This document shows positions 6,996 to 14,490 of a stretch of 64,000 nt of DNA, piece by piece (position 1 is the first letter of the stretch; each line of letters starts with the position of its first letter). The position numbers and the translations under genes are program-made. The stretch comes from Pseudaestuariivita rosea (lineage in GTDB: Bacteria; Pseudomonadota; Alphaproteobacteria; Rhodobacterales; Rhodobacteraceae), in NCBI RefSeq assembly GCF_017592335.1, contig NZ_JACNMP010000002.1, positions 62,001-126,000 of the forward strand, written 5' to 3'. The notes under the pieces were generated by a model that saw nothing but the letters and a program-made list of their open reading frames with translations, was not told the origin of the DNA and ran no database searches.

Positions 6996-7955
6996 TTACA
7001 TCGTAACGATGACCTTGCCGGTGGATTTTCGGGTGCGTAGCAGCTCAAGCGCGTCGTGGGCCTGTTCCAGCGGCAGGACGTTGCTGACATGGGGGTGCAG
7101 TTCGCCCTTTTCATACCATTGCAGCAATTCGCCCAGGCTGCCGATCAGGGCGGGGGCGTCAATCGACAGGTACCCGCCCCAGTAAAATCCGATGACCGAG
7201 ATATTCTTGACCAGAAGGATATTAGCGGGGATCGGGGGCACATCACCACTTGCAAAGCCGATAACCAGCAGCCGCGCGCCCCGTTTGCAGGATTTCAGGG
7301 CCGCCGTGAACTGATCGCCACCCACAGGATCATAGACAACATCTGCGCCACCCAGATCTTTGACCGCGGCGGTGATATCGGCATCTGTGCTGTCGATCAG
7401 ATGATCCGCACCTGCCGCCTTGGCCGCCGCCAGTTTGTCTGCCCCGCGTGCGCAGGCGATCACGGTCGCGCCCAGTTTCTTGCCAATTTCAACGGCGGTC
7501 AGCCCCACACCGCCCGCCGCCCCCAGAACCAGCAGCGTTTCACCCTTTTTCAAAGCGGCGCGCTGCGTCAGGGCCAGATGGCTGGTGCCATAGGCGACCT
7601 GAAATGCAGCGGCGTGTTCGGCAGGCATCTTATCCGGAATGGGCAGGCAACGGTTTGCGGGGAAAACACCATAATCTGCCAGCCCGCCGGAATTTCCCAT
7701 CACGGCGACGCGCGTTCCGACCGGTGGAAAGCTGACACCGGGCCCACAGGCGTCGACAACACCCGCAACTTCGAACCCAAGCGTGAAGGGAAGTGTCGGT
7801 TTTTCCTGATATTGGCCCTTTAACAGCAAAAGGTCGGCGAAATTCAGCCCACAAGCGTGAATTTTCACCCGGACCTCTCCCTCTTTTGGTTCAGGTGTGG
7901 GTATATCAACGAGAGAGGGAATTTTCCCAAGTTCATTCACTTGATAGGCGCGCAT
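6996..7955 (-). CDS. Zinc-independent NADPH:quinone oxidoreductase family protein (MDR)
   Basis: A 319-residue medium-chain dehydrogenase/reductase. It has an N-terminal GroES-like fold (VKIHACGLNFADLLLLKG, residues 29-46), then the Rossmann motif GAAGGVGLTAVEIGKKLG around residues 145-162. The segment GGADVVYDPVGGDQFTAALK matches quinone oxidoreductase and crotonyl-CoA-reductase-like MDRs. Structural zinc cysteines are absent, so an alcohol dehydrogenase role is unlikely. It probably reduces quinones or enones with NADPH. GGAG lies 6 nt before the ATG. The C-terminal TRKSTGKVIVTM ending is family-typical. Confidence 0.9.
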   Translation of the reverse strand: MRAYQVNELGKIPSLVDIPTPEPKEGEVRVKIHACGLNFADLLLLKGQYQEKPTLPFTLGFEVAGVVDACGPGVSFPPVGTRVAVMGNSGGLADYGVFPANRCLPIPDKMPAEHAAAFQVAYGTSHLALTQRAALKKGETLLVLGAAGGVGLTAVEIGKKLGATVIACARGADKLAAAKAAGADHLIDSTDADITAAVKDLGGADVVYDPVGGDQFTAALKSCKRGARLLVIGFASGDVPPIPANILLVKNISVIGFYWGGYLSIDAPALIGSLGELLQWYEKGELHPHVSNVLPLEQAHDALELLRTRKSTGKVIVTM

Positions 7956-8254
7956 GCTGTTCTCCGGTTATTTTCGCGTCAAATTAAATCAGTGATTGTA
8001 AAGACGCGAGGAAAGAATCGCTGTTTTTGCGTGAATTGCGGGATTAGATAGGGTGATGCGTGTGTTTTTTGTTGCCGTTTAGCCTCAGGTTGTAAAAAAA
8101 CTGTATTCAATCTAGAAACAAACACGCTGAAAAACCTTATAAAAATTGCCTCACGCAAAAGCTTCGTGAAATTAACGTGAAATTTACCGTGAAAAACGCG
8201 TGATTTCTTTATAAACGTGTTGTATGATATAAAAAACAACCAGGAGCATACATA
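7956..8254. other. AT-rich 299-bp intergenic region
   Basis: This gene-free stretch separates the quinone oxidoreductase gene from the XRE regulator gene. The left part holds the oxidoreductase promoter side and is otherwise plain. The right part holds the phased CGTGA repeats listed separately and a likely -10 (TATGAT, 8223-8228) for the XRE gene. I see no coding frame or RNA gene here. Confidence 0.6.
8151..8203 (+). promoter_or_regulatory. Phased CGTGA repeats, candidate operator of the XRE gene
   Basis: CGTGA occurs at 8165, 8176, 8188 and 8199, spaced 11, 12 and 11 bp, about one helical turn each, with an inverted TCACG at 8151. The last copy covers the expected -35 position of a promoter whose -10 is TATGAT at 8223-8228. 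Such phasing places each copy on the same face of the helix, as expected for cooperative binding of a regulator, possibly the downstream XRE protein itself. Confidence 0.5.
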
Positions 8255-8626
8255 ATGAAGCATCCCGTTGACGTTCATGTAGGGAAACGTATTCGCCACC
8301 GCCGATGGATGGTTGGCATGACGCAACAGCAGCTTGCCGAAAAAGTTGGTATCAAATTCCAGCAAATTCAAAAGTACGAAACCGGCATGAACCGCGTTTC
8401 GGCGTCCAGACTGTGGGATATCTCCGATGCCCTTGGTGTTGAGGTGAGCTTTTTCTTTGAAGGTCTCAGTGACATTCAGGATGAAAACAGAACAGATTCG
8501 AATGTACCAAGCGATATTCTGGCCGATAAAGAAGCGCTTGAACTGGTGCGGTCCTACTATGCGATCCCAGAAAATCAGCGCCGTCGTCTGTTCGACCTGG
8601 CCCGCGTGCTGAGCGAAGCGGCCTGA
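8255..8626 (+). CDS. XRE-family HTH transcriptional regulator
   Basis: A 123-residue protein with a Cro/CI-type HTH at residues 10-66 (VGKRIRHRRWMVGMTQQQLA, GIKFQQIQKYETGMNRVSAS, LWDISDALGVEVSFFFEGL). A C-terminal helical part includes LVRSYYAIPENQRRRLFDLARVL, a pattern common in small alphaproteobacterial XRE regulators. An AGGAG site lies 9 nt before the ATG. Upstream sit four helically phased CGTGA repeats that overlap the expected promoter, consistent with autoregulation. Its regulon cannot be inferred. Confidence 0.9.
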   Translation: MKHPVDVHVGKRIRHRRWMVGMTQQQLAEKVGIKFQQIQKYETGMNRVSASRLWDISDALGVEVSFFFEGLSDIQDENRTDSNVPSDILADKEALELVRSYYAIPENQRRRLFDLARVLSEAA

Positions 8627-8665
8627 AAACGTAAAGGGCGTGGTTCTGCTTGACGCGCCCTGTGG

Positions 8666-9511
8666 ATGCGGGATACCGCCAAATCTATGGCGGCCCGCAT
8701 AAATCTAAGTTCCTCTGATCAGGAAAACCTGCGTGAAACGGCGCATCAGATGGCTGATGCGGCGCGGCAGGCGATTTTGCCGCATTTCCGCAGCAACGGA
8801 TTATCGGTCGAAAACAAGCTGGCCGGCGATTTTGACCCCGTCACTGTGGCCGATCGTGCCGCCGAAGAAGCGATGCGTGCCATTCTGGCGGACCGGCGCC
8901 CCGATGATGCGATATTGGGCGAAGAGTTCGGGCAAAAGGGCGGCACAACCGGGTTGACCTGGGTGCTTGACCCAATTGACGGCACCCGCGCGTTTATTTC
9001 CGGCACGCCGACCTGGGGTGTGCTGATCGCAGTGTCTGACGCGGATGGCCCGATCTACGGCATGATCGATCAACCCTATATTTCCGAGCGGTTTGAAGGC
9101 GGCTTTGGCCACGCGGCGCTGATCGGGCCGCATGGGCAAATGGCGTTGAAAACAAAGCCAGATCAGCCACTTGCGCAGTCTACGATCTTTACTACATTCC
9201 CCGAGGTTGGGTCACAGCCCGAGCGCGACGCCTTTCACGCGGTTGCGCGAAACTGCAAGCTGACGCGGTATGGGATGGATTGCTATGCCTATGCGCTTTT
9301 GGCGGCTGGTCAGATTGATCTGGTGATCGAGGCCGGTTTGCAGTCTTATGACATTGCCGCGCCGATTGCCGTTATCCAGGCGGCGGGCGGCATCGTCACG
9401 GATTGGAGCGGCGGGCCGGTTCATGACGGCGGGCGTGCACTGGCCGCGGCCTCGGTCCAGCAACACCAGGCAGCGCTAGAGATTTTGCAGCGATTTGACT
9501 ACGACAGCTGA
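8666..9511 (+). CDS. hisN: Inositol-monophosphatase-family phosphatase, probably histidinol-phosphatase
   Basis: The 281-residue product has the Mg-dependent IMPase motifs: GEE at residues 85-87, DPIDGTRAFISG at 102-113, and the late WSGGPVHDGG loop. The DPIDGTRAFISG variant is characteristic of HisN-type histidinol-phosphate phosphatases (last-but-one step of histidine synthesis), rather than the inositol enzyme SuhB. An ATG at 8687 is an alternative start. Its 3' end overlaps the convergent guanine deaminase gene by 13 nt. No other his gene is nearby, so the assignment rests on the motif. Confidence 0.8.
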   Translation: MRDTAKSMAARINLSSSDQENLRETAHQMADAARQAILPHFRSNGLSVENKLAGDFDPVTVADRAAEEAMRAILADRRPDDAILGEEFGQKGGTTGLTWVLDPIDGTRAFISGTPTWGVLIAVSDADGPIYGMIDQPYISERFEGGFGHAALIGPHGQMALKTKPDQPLAQSTIFTTFPEVGSQPERDAFHAVARNCKLTRYGMDCYAYALLAAGQIDLVIEAGLQSYDIAAPIAVIQAAGGIVTDWSGGPVHDGGRALAAASVQQHQAALEILQRFDYDS

Positions 9512-10803
9512 CCAACACGTCCTCCATTCACCCAAACATCTGCAATTGCCCGATCATCCCCCATCATGATGGTGGGGAACACCATATCCCAAAAGGTTTC
9601 CGCCTGATTTGCGCGGGTTTCGATGGCGGCGGTCGAGGTCAGATCGATGACGGTGATATCGGCTGCATATCCCGGCGCCAGGTGCCCCAAATGATCATCG
9701 GCATGCAAGGTCTGCGCATTGCCAGCCGTCGCCAGCCATAACAACTGCGCCGGATGCAGCGCCGTGCCGGAAAGCTGCCCGATCTCATAAGCCGCGGCTA
9801 TCGTGCGTAACATGGAAAAGGACGATCCGCCGCCCGTGTCGGTGGCCAACCCGACCTTATGCCCTTCGCCCTTGCGGGCGCCCATATCGAACAGCCCTGA
9901 TCCGATGAAGGTGTTCGAGGTCGGGCAATGCACCAGCGCGCCGCCCGCATCCCTTAACCGGCTTTTCTCGCGGTCGGTCAGGTGGATCGCATGGCCGTAA
10001 AGCCCGCGGGCGCCCAACAGCCCGAACATCTCATACGTGTCCAGATAATCGCGCGCCTTCGGGAACAGTTTTGCCACCCAGTCCAGTTCGGGCAGTTGTT
10101 CACTGATATGCGTCTGCATCAAGCAATCGGGGTGTTCGGCCCACAGCTGGCCAAGCACCTCAAGCTGTTCGGGGGTCGAGGTGGGCGAAAACCGCGGGGT
10201 AATCACGTACTTGCATCGGTCGCGTCCGTGCCACTGATCCAGCAATGCCTTGCTTTCATCATAGGCGCGCTGCGGAGTGTCCAGCAAAGGCGCAGGCGCG
10301 TTGCGATCCATGCAGGTTTTTCCCGCAAAAACAGACATTTGGCGTTCAGTGGCGGCGCTAAAGAAGGCATCGACACTGACGGGGTGCGATGTACAGTAAC
10401 TGACAACGGTCGTCGTGCCATTGCGCAGCAGCAGGTCCAGATAGGTGCGCGCCATGGCCTGCGCATAGTCGGGATCGACAAAGCGCATTTCCTCGGGGAA
10501 TGTATATGTGTTCAGCCAATCGATCAGCTGCTTGCCCCAACTGGCAATAATCGCGGTCTGCGGATAATGCGCATGGGTATCGATGAAACCGGGCAGGATC
10601 AGATTGCGGCCGTAATCCATCACTTCGGCCTGGGGATAGGCCGATTTCAGGGTGTCGGCGTGATCCACCGCCGCAATCACCCCGTCGCGGATCAGAATGC
10701 CGCCCTGGCTGTTGTGATCACAGGCGTCCCCAATCGGCATATGGAACGGGTCGCCCGAAAAAGTCAGTGTTTGGCCAAGCAGCAATCGATCTTGATCTGT
10801 CAT
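9499..10803 (-). CDS. guaD: Guanine deaminase
   Basis: A 434-residue amidohydrolase predicted to convert guanine to xanthine and ammonia in purine catabolism. Zinc-site motifs are LPGFIDTHAHYPQ (HxH), the MQTHISEQ strand, YGHAIHLTD, and LATDTGGGSS with the catalytic Asp. The substrate-specific segment LIDWLNTYTFPEE is typical of GuaD. The ATG at 10803 has AGGG 8 nt upstream and is favoured over the GTG at 10812. No xanthine dehydrogenase genes are in the window. The 3' end overlaps hisN. Confidence 0.93.
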   Translation of the reverse strand: MTDQDRLLLGQTLTFSGDPFHMPIGDACDHNSQGGILIRDGVIAAVDHADTLKSAYPQAEVMDYGRNLILPGFIDTHAHYPQTAIIASWGKQLIDWLNTYTFPEEMRFVDPDYAQAMARTYLDLLLRNGTTTVVSYCTSHPVSVDAFFSAATERQMSVFAGKTCMDRNAPAPLLDTPQRAYDESKALLDQWHGRDRCKYVITPRFSPTSTPEQLEVLGQLWAEHPDCLMQTHISEQLPELDWVAKLFPKARDYLDTYEMFGLLGARGLYGHAIHLTDREKSRLRDAGGALVHCPTSNTFIGSGLFDMGARKGEGHKVGLATDTGGGSSFSMLRTIAAAYEIGQLSGTALHPAQLLWLATAGNAQTLHADDHLGHLAPGYAADITVIDLTSTAAIETRANQAETFWDMVFPTIMMGDDRAIADVWVNGGRVGQLS

Positions 10804-10906
10804 GGCTGTCACCCTATGCGCAGGAACAGGCAGGGTAAATCCCGCGTTAACCTATTGCCACCGATGTCGGTCGGGTTAGGCTGCGCGCATGATCGAAAGG
10901 CGGAAC

Positions 10907-12289
10907 ATGACGGAAGAAGTGCTGGAACAGGCCCCCCCCGCAGAAGACAGCTACAAGCTGGATAATAAGCTGATTTCGTCGGTCAGGCTTGCTGTTGCAA
11001 CCGCTGACAGCGCCCGTTTGCTTGAGTTGCTGCAGCCGTTGCATGCGGCGGATATTGCTGACCTTCTGGAACAGGTCGACACCGCGCAGCGGCGCGAAAT
11101 TCTGCTGCTGTCCAGTGAGATCGTCGATGGTGAGGTGCTGTCCGAGCTGGACGAAGCCCTGCGGGAAGAAATCATCGATTTTCTACCGAAAGAGGCGCTG
11201 ACCGAAGCCGTCCGCGATCTTGACTCTGATGATGTCGTCGACCTGGTCGAGGATCTGGACGAACCCACCCAGGAAGCCGTGCTTGAGGCGCTGGATGATG
11301 CCGACCGGGTCGCGGTCGAACAGGCGCTGTCTTACCCCGAGGAGTCCGCCGGTCGTCTGATGCAGCGCGAATTCGTCATGGCGCCGGAACACTGGAACGT
11401 GGGGCAGGCGATTGACTATATGCGCGCCAATGATGATCTGCCTGAACAGTTTTATCACATCATTCTGGTTGACCCGCGTCTGAAACCCACGGGCTATGTC
11501 ACCCTGGGGCGGCTTTTGTCGCATCGGCGCGAAGTGCCGCTGTCGATTATCACCGAAGACAGTTTTCGCACAATCCCCGTGACCCAGCCCGAAGATCAGG
11601 TGGCCTATGCCTTTAACCAGTATCACCTGATTTCAGCCCCCGTGGTCGACGAAGACGAACGGTTGGTCGGTGTGATCACCATTGATGACGCCATGGCCGT
11701 TCTGGATGAAGAGCATGAAGAAGATATCCTGCGTCTGGCCGGTGTGGGCGAAGGCAGTCTGAGCGATAAAGTCATCAACACGACCAGACGCCGTTTCCCG
11801 TGGCTGGCGGTGAATCTGATTACGGCGATATTGGCATCCGCAGTGATCGCGCAATTCGAAGAGGCGATCACTCAGATCGTTGCATTGGCCGTGCTGATGC
11901 CGATTGTGGCCTCGATGGGTGGGAACGCGGGCACGCAATCGCTGACCGTGGCGGTGCGCGCCATTGCGACCAAAGACCTGACCGGGTCCAACGTATTCCG
12001 CGTGATCCGGCGTGAGGTTCTGGTGGGTCTGGTGAACGGTGTCATCTTTGCCGTCGTCATGGGGCTGGTCGGGCTGGTCTGGTTCAACTCGTTCGATCTG
12101 GGCTGGGTCATTGCCGCCGCGATGGTGATCAATCTTGTCGTTGCCGGGCTGGCGGGCACGGTTATTCCAGTAATTTTGGACAAGCTGAAAATTGATCCTG
12201 CGCTGGCCTCGGGCGCATTTGTGACGACGGTGACAGACGTCGTCGGCTTTTTCGCGTTTCTGGGTCTGGCTGCGGTGGTGCTTTTATGA
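10907..12289 (+). CDS. mgtE: Magnesium transporter MgtE
   Basis: A 460-residue Mg2+ channel/transporter. The cytosolic N domain (about residues 20-125) is built of acidic helical repeats such as LHAADIADLLEQ. A CBS pair follows (about 130-255, with TIPVTQPEDQVAYAFNQY and VVDEDERLVGVITIDDAM). The C-terminal pore domain has five membrane helices, beginning at RFPWLAVNLITAILASAVIA and containing the conserved PIVASMGGNAGTQS. N and CBS domains sense intracellular Mg2+ and gate the pore. The ATG at 10907 has an AAAGG site; 10889 is an alternative. The stop overlaps the next gene (ATGA). Confidence 0.95.
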   Translation: MTEEVLEQAPPAEDSYKLDNKLISSVRLAVATADSARLLELLQPLHAADIADLLEQVDTAQRREILLLSSEIVDGEVLSELDEALREEIIDFLPKEALTEAVRDLDSDDVVDLVEDLDEPTQEAVLEALDDADRVAVEQALSYPEESAGRLMQREFVMAPEHWNVGQAIDYMRANDDLPEQFYHIILVDPRLKPTGYVTLGRLLSHRREVPLSIITEDSFRTIPVTQPEDQVAYAFNQYHLISAPVVDEDERLVGVITIDDAMAVLDEEHEEDILRLAGVGEGSLSDKVINTTRRRFPWLAVNLITAILASAVIAQFEEAITQIVALAVLMPIVASMGGNAGTQSLTVAVRAIATKDLTGSNVFRVIRREVLVGLVNGVIFAVVMGLVGLVWFNSFDLGWVIAAAMVINLVVAGLAGTVIPVILDKLKIDPALASGAFVTTVTDVVGFFAFLGLAAVVLL

Positions 12290-12861
12290 CCCTTGCGGAT
12301 CGCAAGGCCGAATTGCGCAAGCAGGCTTTCCAACGGCGTGCGCAGGCCCATGCGACGGACAGCGGCGCTGCAGCGGGCGTTTTGTCGTCGGTTCTGGCCG
12401 GATATCGCGGCGTGCCAACTGCGGGCTATATCCCCATCCGGTCCGAGATCGACCCGCTGCCCGCCATGGCCGAAGCCGCAGCCCATGGACCGGTTTGCGT
12501 CCCGGTCATCGAAGCGCAGGGCAAGCCGTTGAAATTCCGCAGGTGGGAGCCGGACGCAGAATTGGTCGAAGGGCCGTTCAAGGTGATGGTGCCTGCGTCG
12601 GGTGACTGGATCGAACCGGAACTGCTGATCGTCCCGCTGGTGGCCTTTACCCGCGCAGGCGGGCGACTTGGCTATGGCGGTGGGTTCTATGACCGCACCC
12701 TGCAGAACTTACGCGCCAAACACCCAACCCTGGCCATCGGATTTGCCTATGCCGCGCAAGAGTTTCCCGACATCCCGCTGGACCCGACGGATCAGCCGCT
12801 GGATATGGTCGTCACAGAACTAGACCTGGTCATGGTTGGCCCGGATCAAAGTACGTCCTGA
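12286..12861 (+). CDS. 5-formyltetrahydrofolate cyclo-ligase
   Basis: This 191-residue enzyme converts 5-formyl-THF plus ATP to 5,10-methenyl-THF, returning the storage folate to one-carbon metabolism. Visible family features are basic N-terminal RKAELRKQAFQRR, the substrate strand GYIPIRSEIDPLP, and the nucleotide loop LGYGGGFYDRTL near residues 125-136. The final VVTELDLV is also typical. It overlaps mgtE by 4 nt, so the two are translationally coupled. Its stop region overlaps the convergent DUF2799 gene by 16 nt. Confidence 0.93.
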   Translation: MTLADRKAELRKQAFQRRAQAHATDSGAAAGVLSSVLAGYRGVPTAGYIPIRSEIDPLPAMAEAAAHGPVCVPVIEAQGKPLKFRRWEPDAELVEGPFKVMVPASGDWIEPELLIVPLVAFTRAGGRLGYGGGFYDRTLQNLRAKHPTLAIGFAYAAQEFPDIPLDPTDQPLDMVVTELDLVMVGPDQSTS

Positions 12862-13397
12862 ACCTTAAGCTCTACAACGAACTTCTGCTGTTGCAGCGTG
12901 CGGATTTCGCGTTCATTTGACCGGACTTTACGCCGTAATCTACGAATTTCGTTTAGGTCTGGTTTTTCTGAAATCAGCTCTTGGTCAATGTCAGATTGAA
13001 GCCGCTCGAGTTCATACTCAAGTGAGTTAATTCTCCATTCAAAGTCATAAATTTGCTTACCGACGTAAAATGGCTGAAACATTTTACTATGTTGTTCGGG
13101 TGAACAAACCTTGTTGATACTATCGCCCCGTCGACCGATCTTGAACGCATTTTCCGGAGTACAGTACTGCTGCAATCCAGCCTGACGACCGACCAACCAT
13201 TTCTGCTGATTTGGGACAATCCCGATATCTCCACAGGCTTTCGCATGATTGTCCAGATAATCGCTGTAACGACCGCTCTGACCATCTGACAGCCCAATAC
13301 CGTACCAATCAGCCCGCATACATTCTTTATTGGTCATCGTTTCACATCCAGATAGAACAATAAGAAAAAAACTGAATAAGAAAGCTTTACGGATCAT
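12846..13397 (-). CDS. DUF2799 lipoprotein
   Basis: The 183-residue product has a lipoprotein signal ending in VLSGC (Cys18) and the DUF2799 pattern: CMRADWYGIGLSDGQSGR, then a cysteine-containing repeat region (HAKACG, YCTPENAF, VCSPEQ), and a C-terminal coiled coil of Glu/Arg-rich helices. DUF2799 proteins are envelope lipoproteins of unknown function. Base composition is clearly more AT-rich than its neighbours, which may reflect lateral transfer or relaxed constraint. The 3' end overlaps the convergent cyclo-ligase gene. Confidence 0.82.
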   Translation of the reverse strand: MIRKAFLFSFFLIVLSGCETMTNKECMRADWYGIGLSDGQSGRYSDYLDNHAKACGDIGIVPNQQKWLVGRQAGLQQYCTPENAFKIGRRGDSINKVCSPEQHSKMFQPFYVGKQIYDFEWRINSLEYELERLQSDIDQELISEKPDLNEIRRLRRKVRSNEREIRTLQQQKFVVELKVQDVL

Positions 13398-13552
13398 TTG
13401 GGCGCCTCGTTTGAAAAGTCTCTGATGACAAGAGAAAAAAGGCGACTGTTAAGCAATAACAAAACACTGTTTTCAGACAATAAGGACGAATTTCGCCCGC
13501 AATGCTGTGTTCAGACTTGTTCTTTGAACTGATCAATCCTAGGGCTTTTGAC

Positions 13553-14365
13553 ATGAGACTTTTGTTTTTAGGCGATGTTATGGGCCGCGCTGGGCGGTCT
13601 GCGATTTCCGAACACCTTCCGAAGTTGCGCCAGGAGTGGCGGTTGGATTTTGTCGTCATCAACGGCGAAAACGCCACGAATGGGGCCGGTCTGTCGGGCG
13701 ATCATGCCAAGCTGCTGTTTGATGCGGGGGCCGACTGTGTGACGCTGGGCGATCATGCGTTTGATCAAAAGGAAATGCTGGGTTTTATCGAACGCGAACC
13801 GCGTATCCTGCGACCTTTGAACTTTGCCAAAACGGCCCCGGGGCAGGGCGCACGTCTGTTCACGGCCCAAAACGGGCGCAAGGTTCTGGTCACGCAAGTG
13901 CTGGGTCAGGTATTCATGAAGCGCGCCTTTGGCGATCCGTTCTCGGCTGTTGATCTGGTTCTGCGCAATCACCCCCTGGGTGGGCAGGCCGATGCGATTG
14001 TTGTTGATATGCACTGCGAAGCCACGTCGGAAAAGATGGGCATGGGGCATTTTTGCGACGGGCGGGCATCAGTCGTGGTGGGCACCCATACCCACGTGCC
14101 CACGGGGGATGCGCAGATTTTACCCGGCGGCACGGCCTATCTGACCGATGCCGGGATGTGCGGTGACTATAACTCGGTCATCGGTATGGAAAAGGCCGAA
14201 CCATTGCGCCGCTTTGTCACCGGTATGTCAAAGGGCCGCTTTACCCCTGCCATGGGCGAAGCGACATTATCTGGTCTGTTTGTCGAAACCGATGATCAGA
14301 CAGGCCGCGCCAAAACGGTACGCATGATACGCCATGGTGGCCGTTTGCAGGCAGCAATTCCCTGA
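13553..14365 (+). CDS. YmdB-family metallophosphoesterase
   Basis: A 270-residue calcineurin-like phosphoesterase of the TIGR00282/YmdB type. Metal-binding motifs are LFLGDVMGRAGR at the N-terminus, INGENATNG, TLGDHAFDQ and GTHTHVPTGD. Bacillus YmdB hydrolyses 2',3'-cyclic nucleotides and affects biofilm and motility choices; the role in alphaproteobacteria is less clear. The ATG at 13553 gives the usual MRLLFLGD start; an upstream in-frame ATG at 13502 adds an atypical extension. It commonly neighbours the cyclo-ligase gene in this lineage (from memory). Confidence 0.9.
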   Translation: MRLLFLGDVMGRAGRSAISEHLPKLRQEWRLDFVVINGENATNGAGLSGDHAKLLFDAGADCVTLGDHAFDQKEMLGFIEREPRILRPLNFAKTAPGQGARLFTAQNGRKVLVTQVLGQVFMKRAFGDPFSAVDLVLRNHPLGGQADAIVVDMHCEATSEKMGMGHFCDGRASVVVGTHTHVPTGDAQILPGGTAYLTDAGMCGDYNSVIGMEKAEPLRRFVTGMSKGRFTPAMGEATLSGLFVETDDQTGRAKTVRMIRHGGRLQAAIP

Positions 14366-14490
14366 AATCAGTAGCGCGCGCCGGATTGCGCTGCTAATCT
14401 GTGCTCTGGTCAACGATCTGACAGTTTGGGGATGCTTTGAATGATATTTTCTGACACCGGCTTTCGGATCAAAAAGGGCGCGCCGCTTTG

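Noticed and set aside
8172-8186. TTAA-N7-TTTA resembling a CtrA box before the XRE gene
   Set aside because: One mismatch in the second half-site, and the sequence is better explained by the phased CGTGA repeats.
8635-8661. AGGGCG/CGCCCT hairpin after the XRE gene as a terminator
   Set aside because: Only 6 bp, a 15-nt loop and no T-run.
9982-10965. 327-codon + strand open frame
   Set aside because: Runs antisense through guaD and into the mgtE start; explained by the GC-rich codon bias of guaD.
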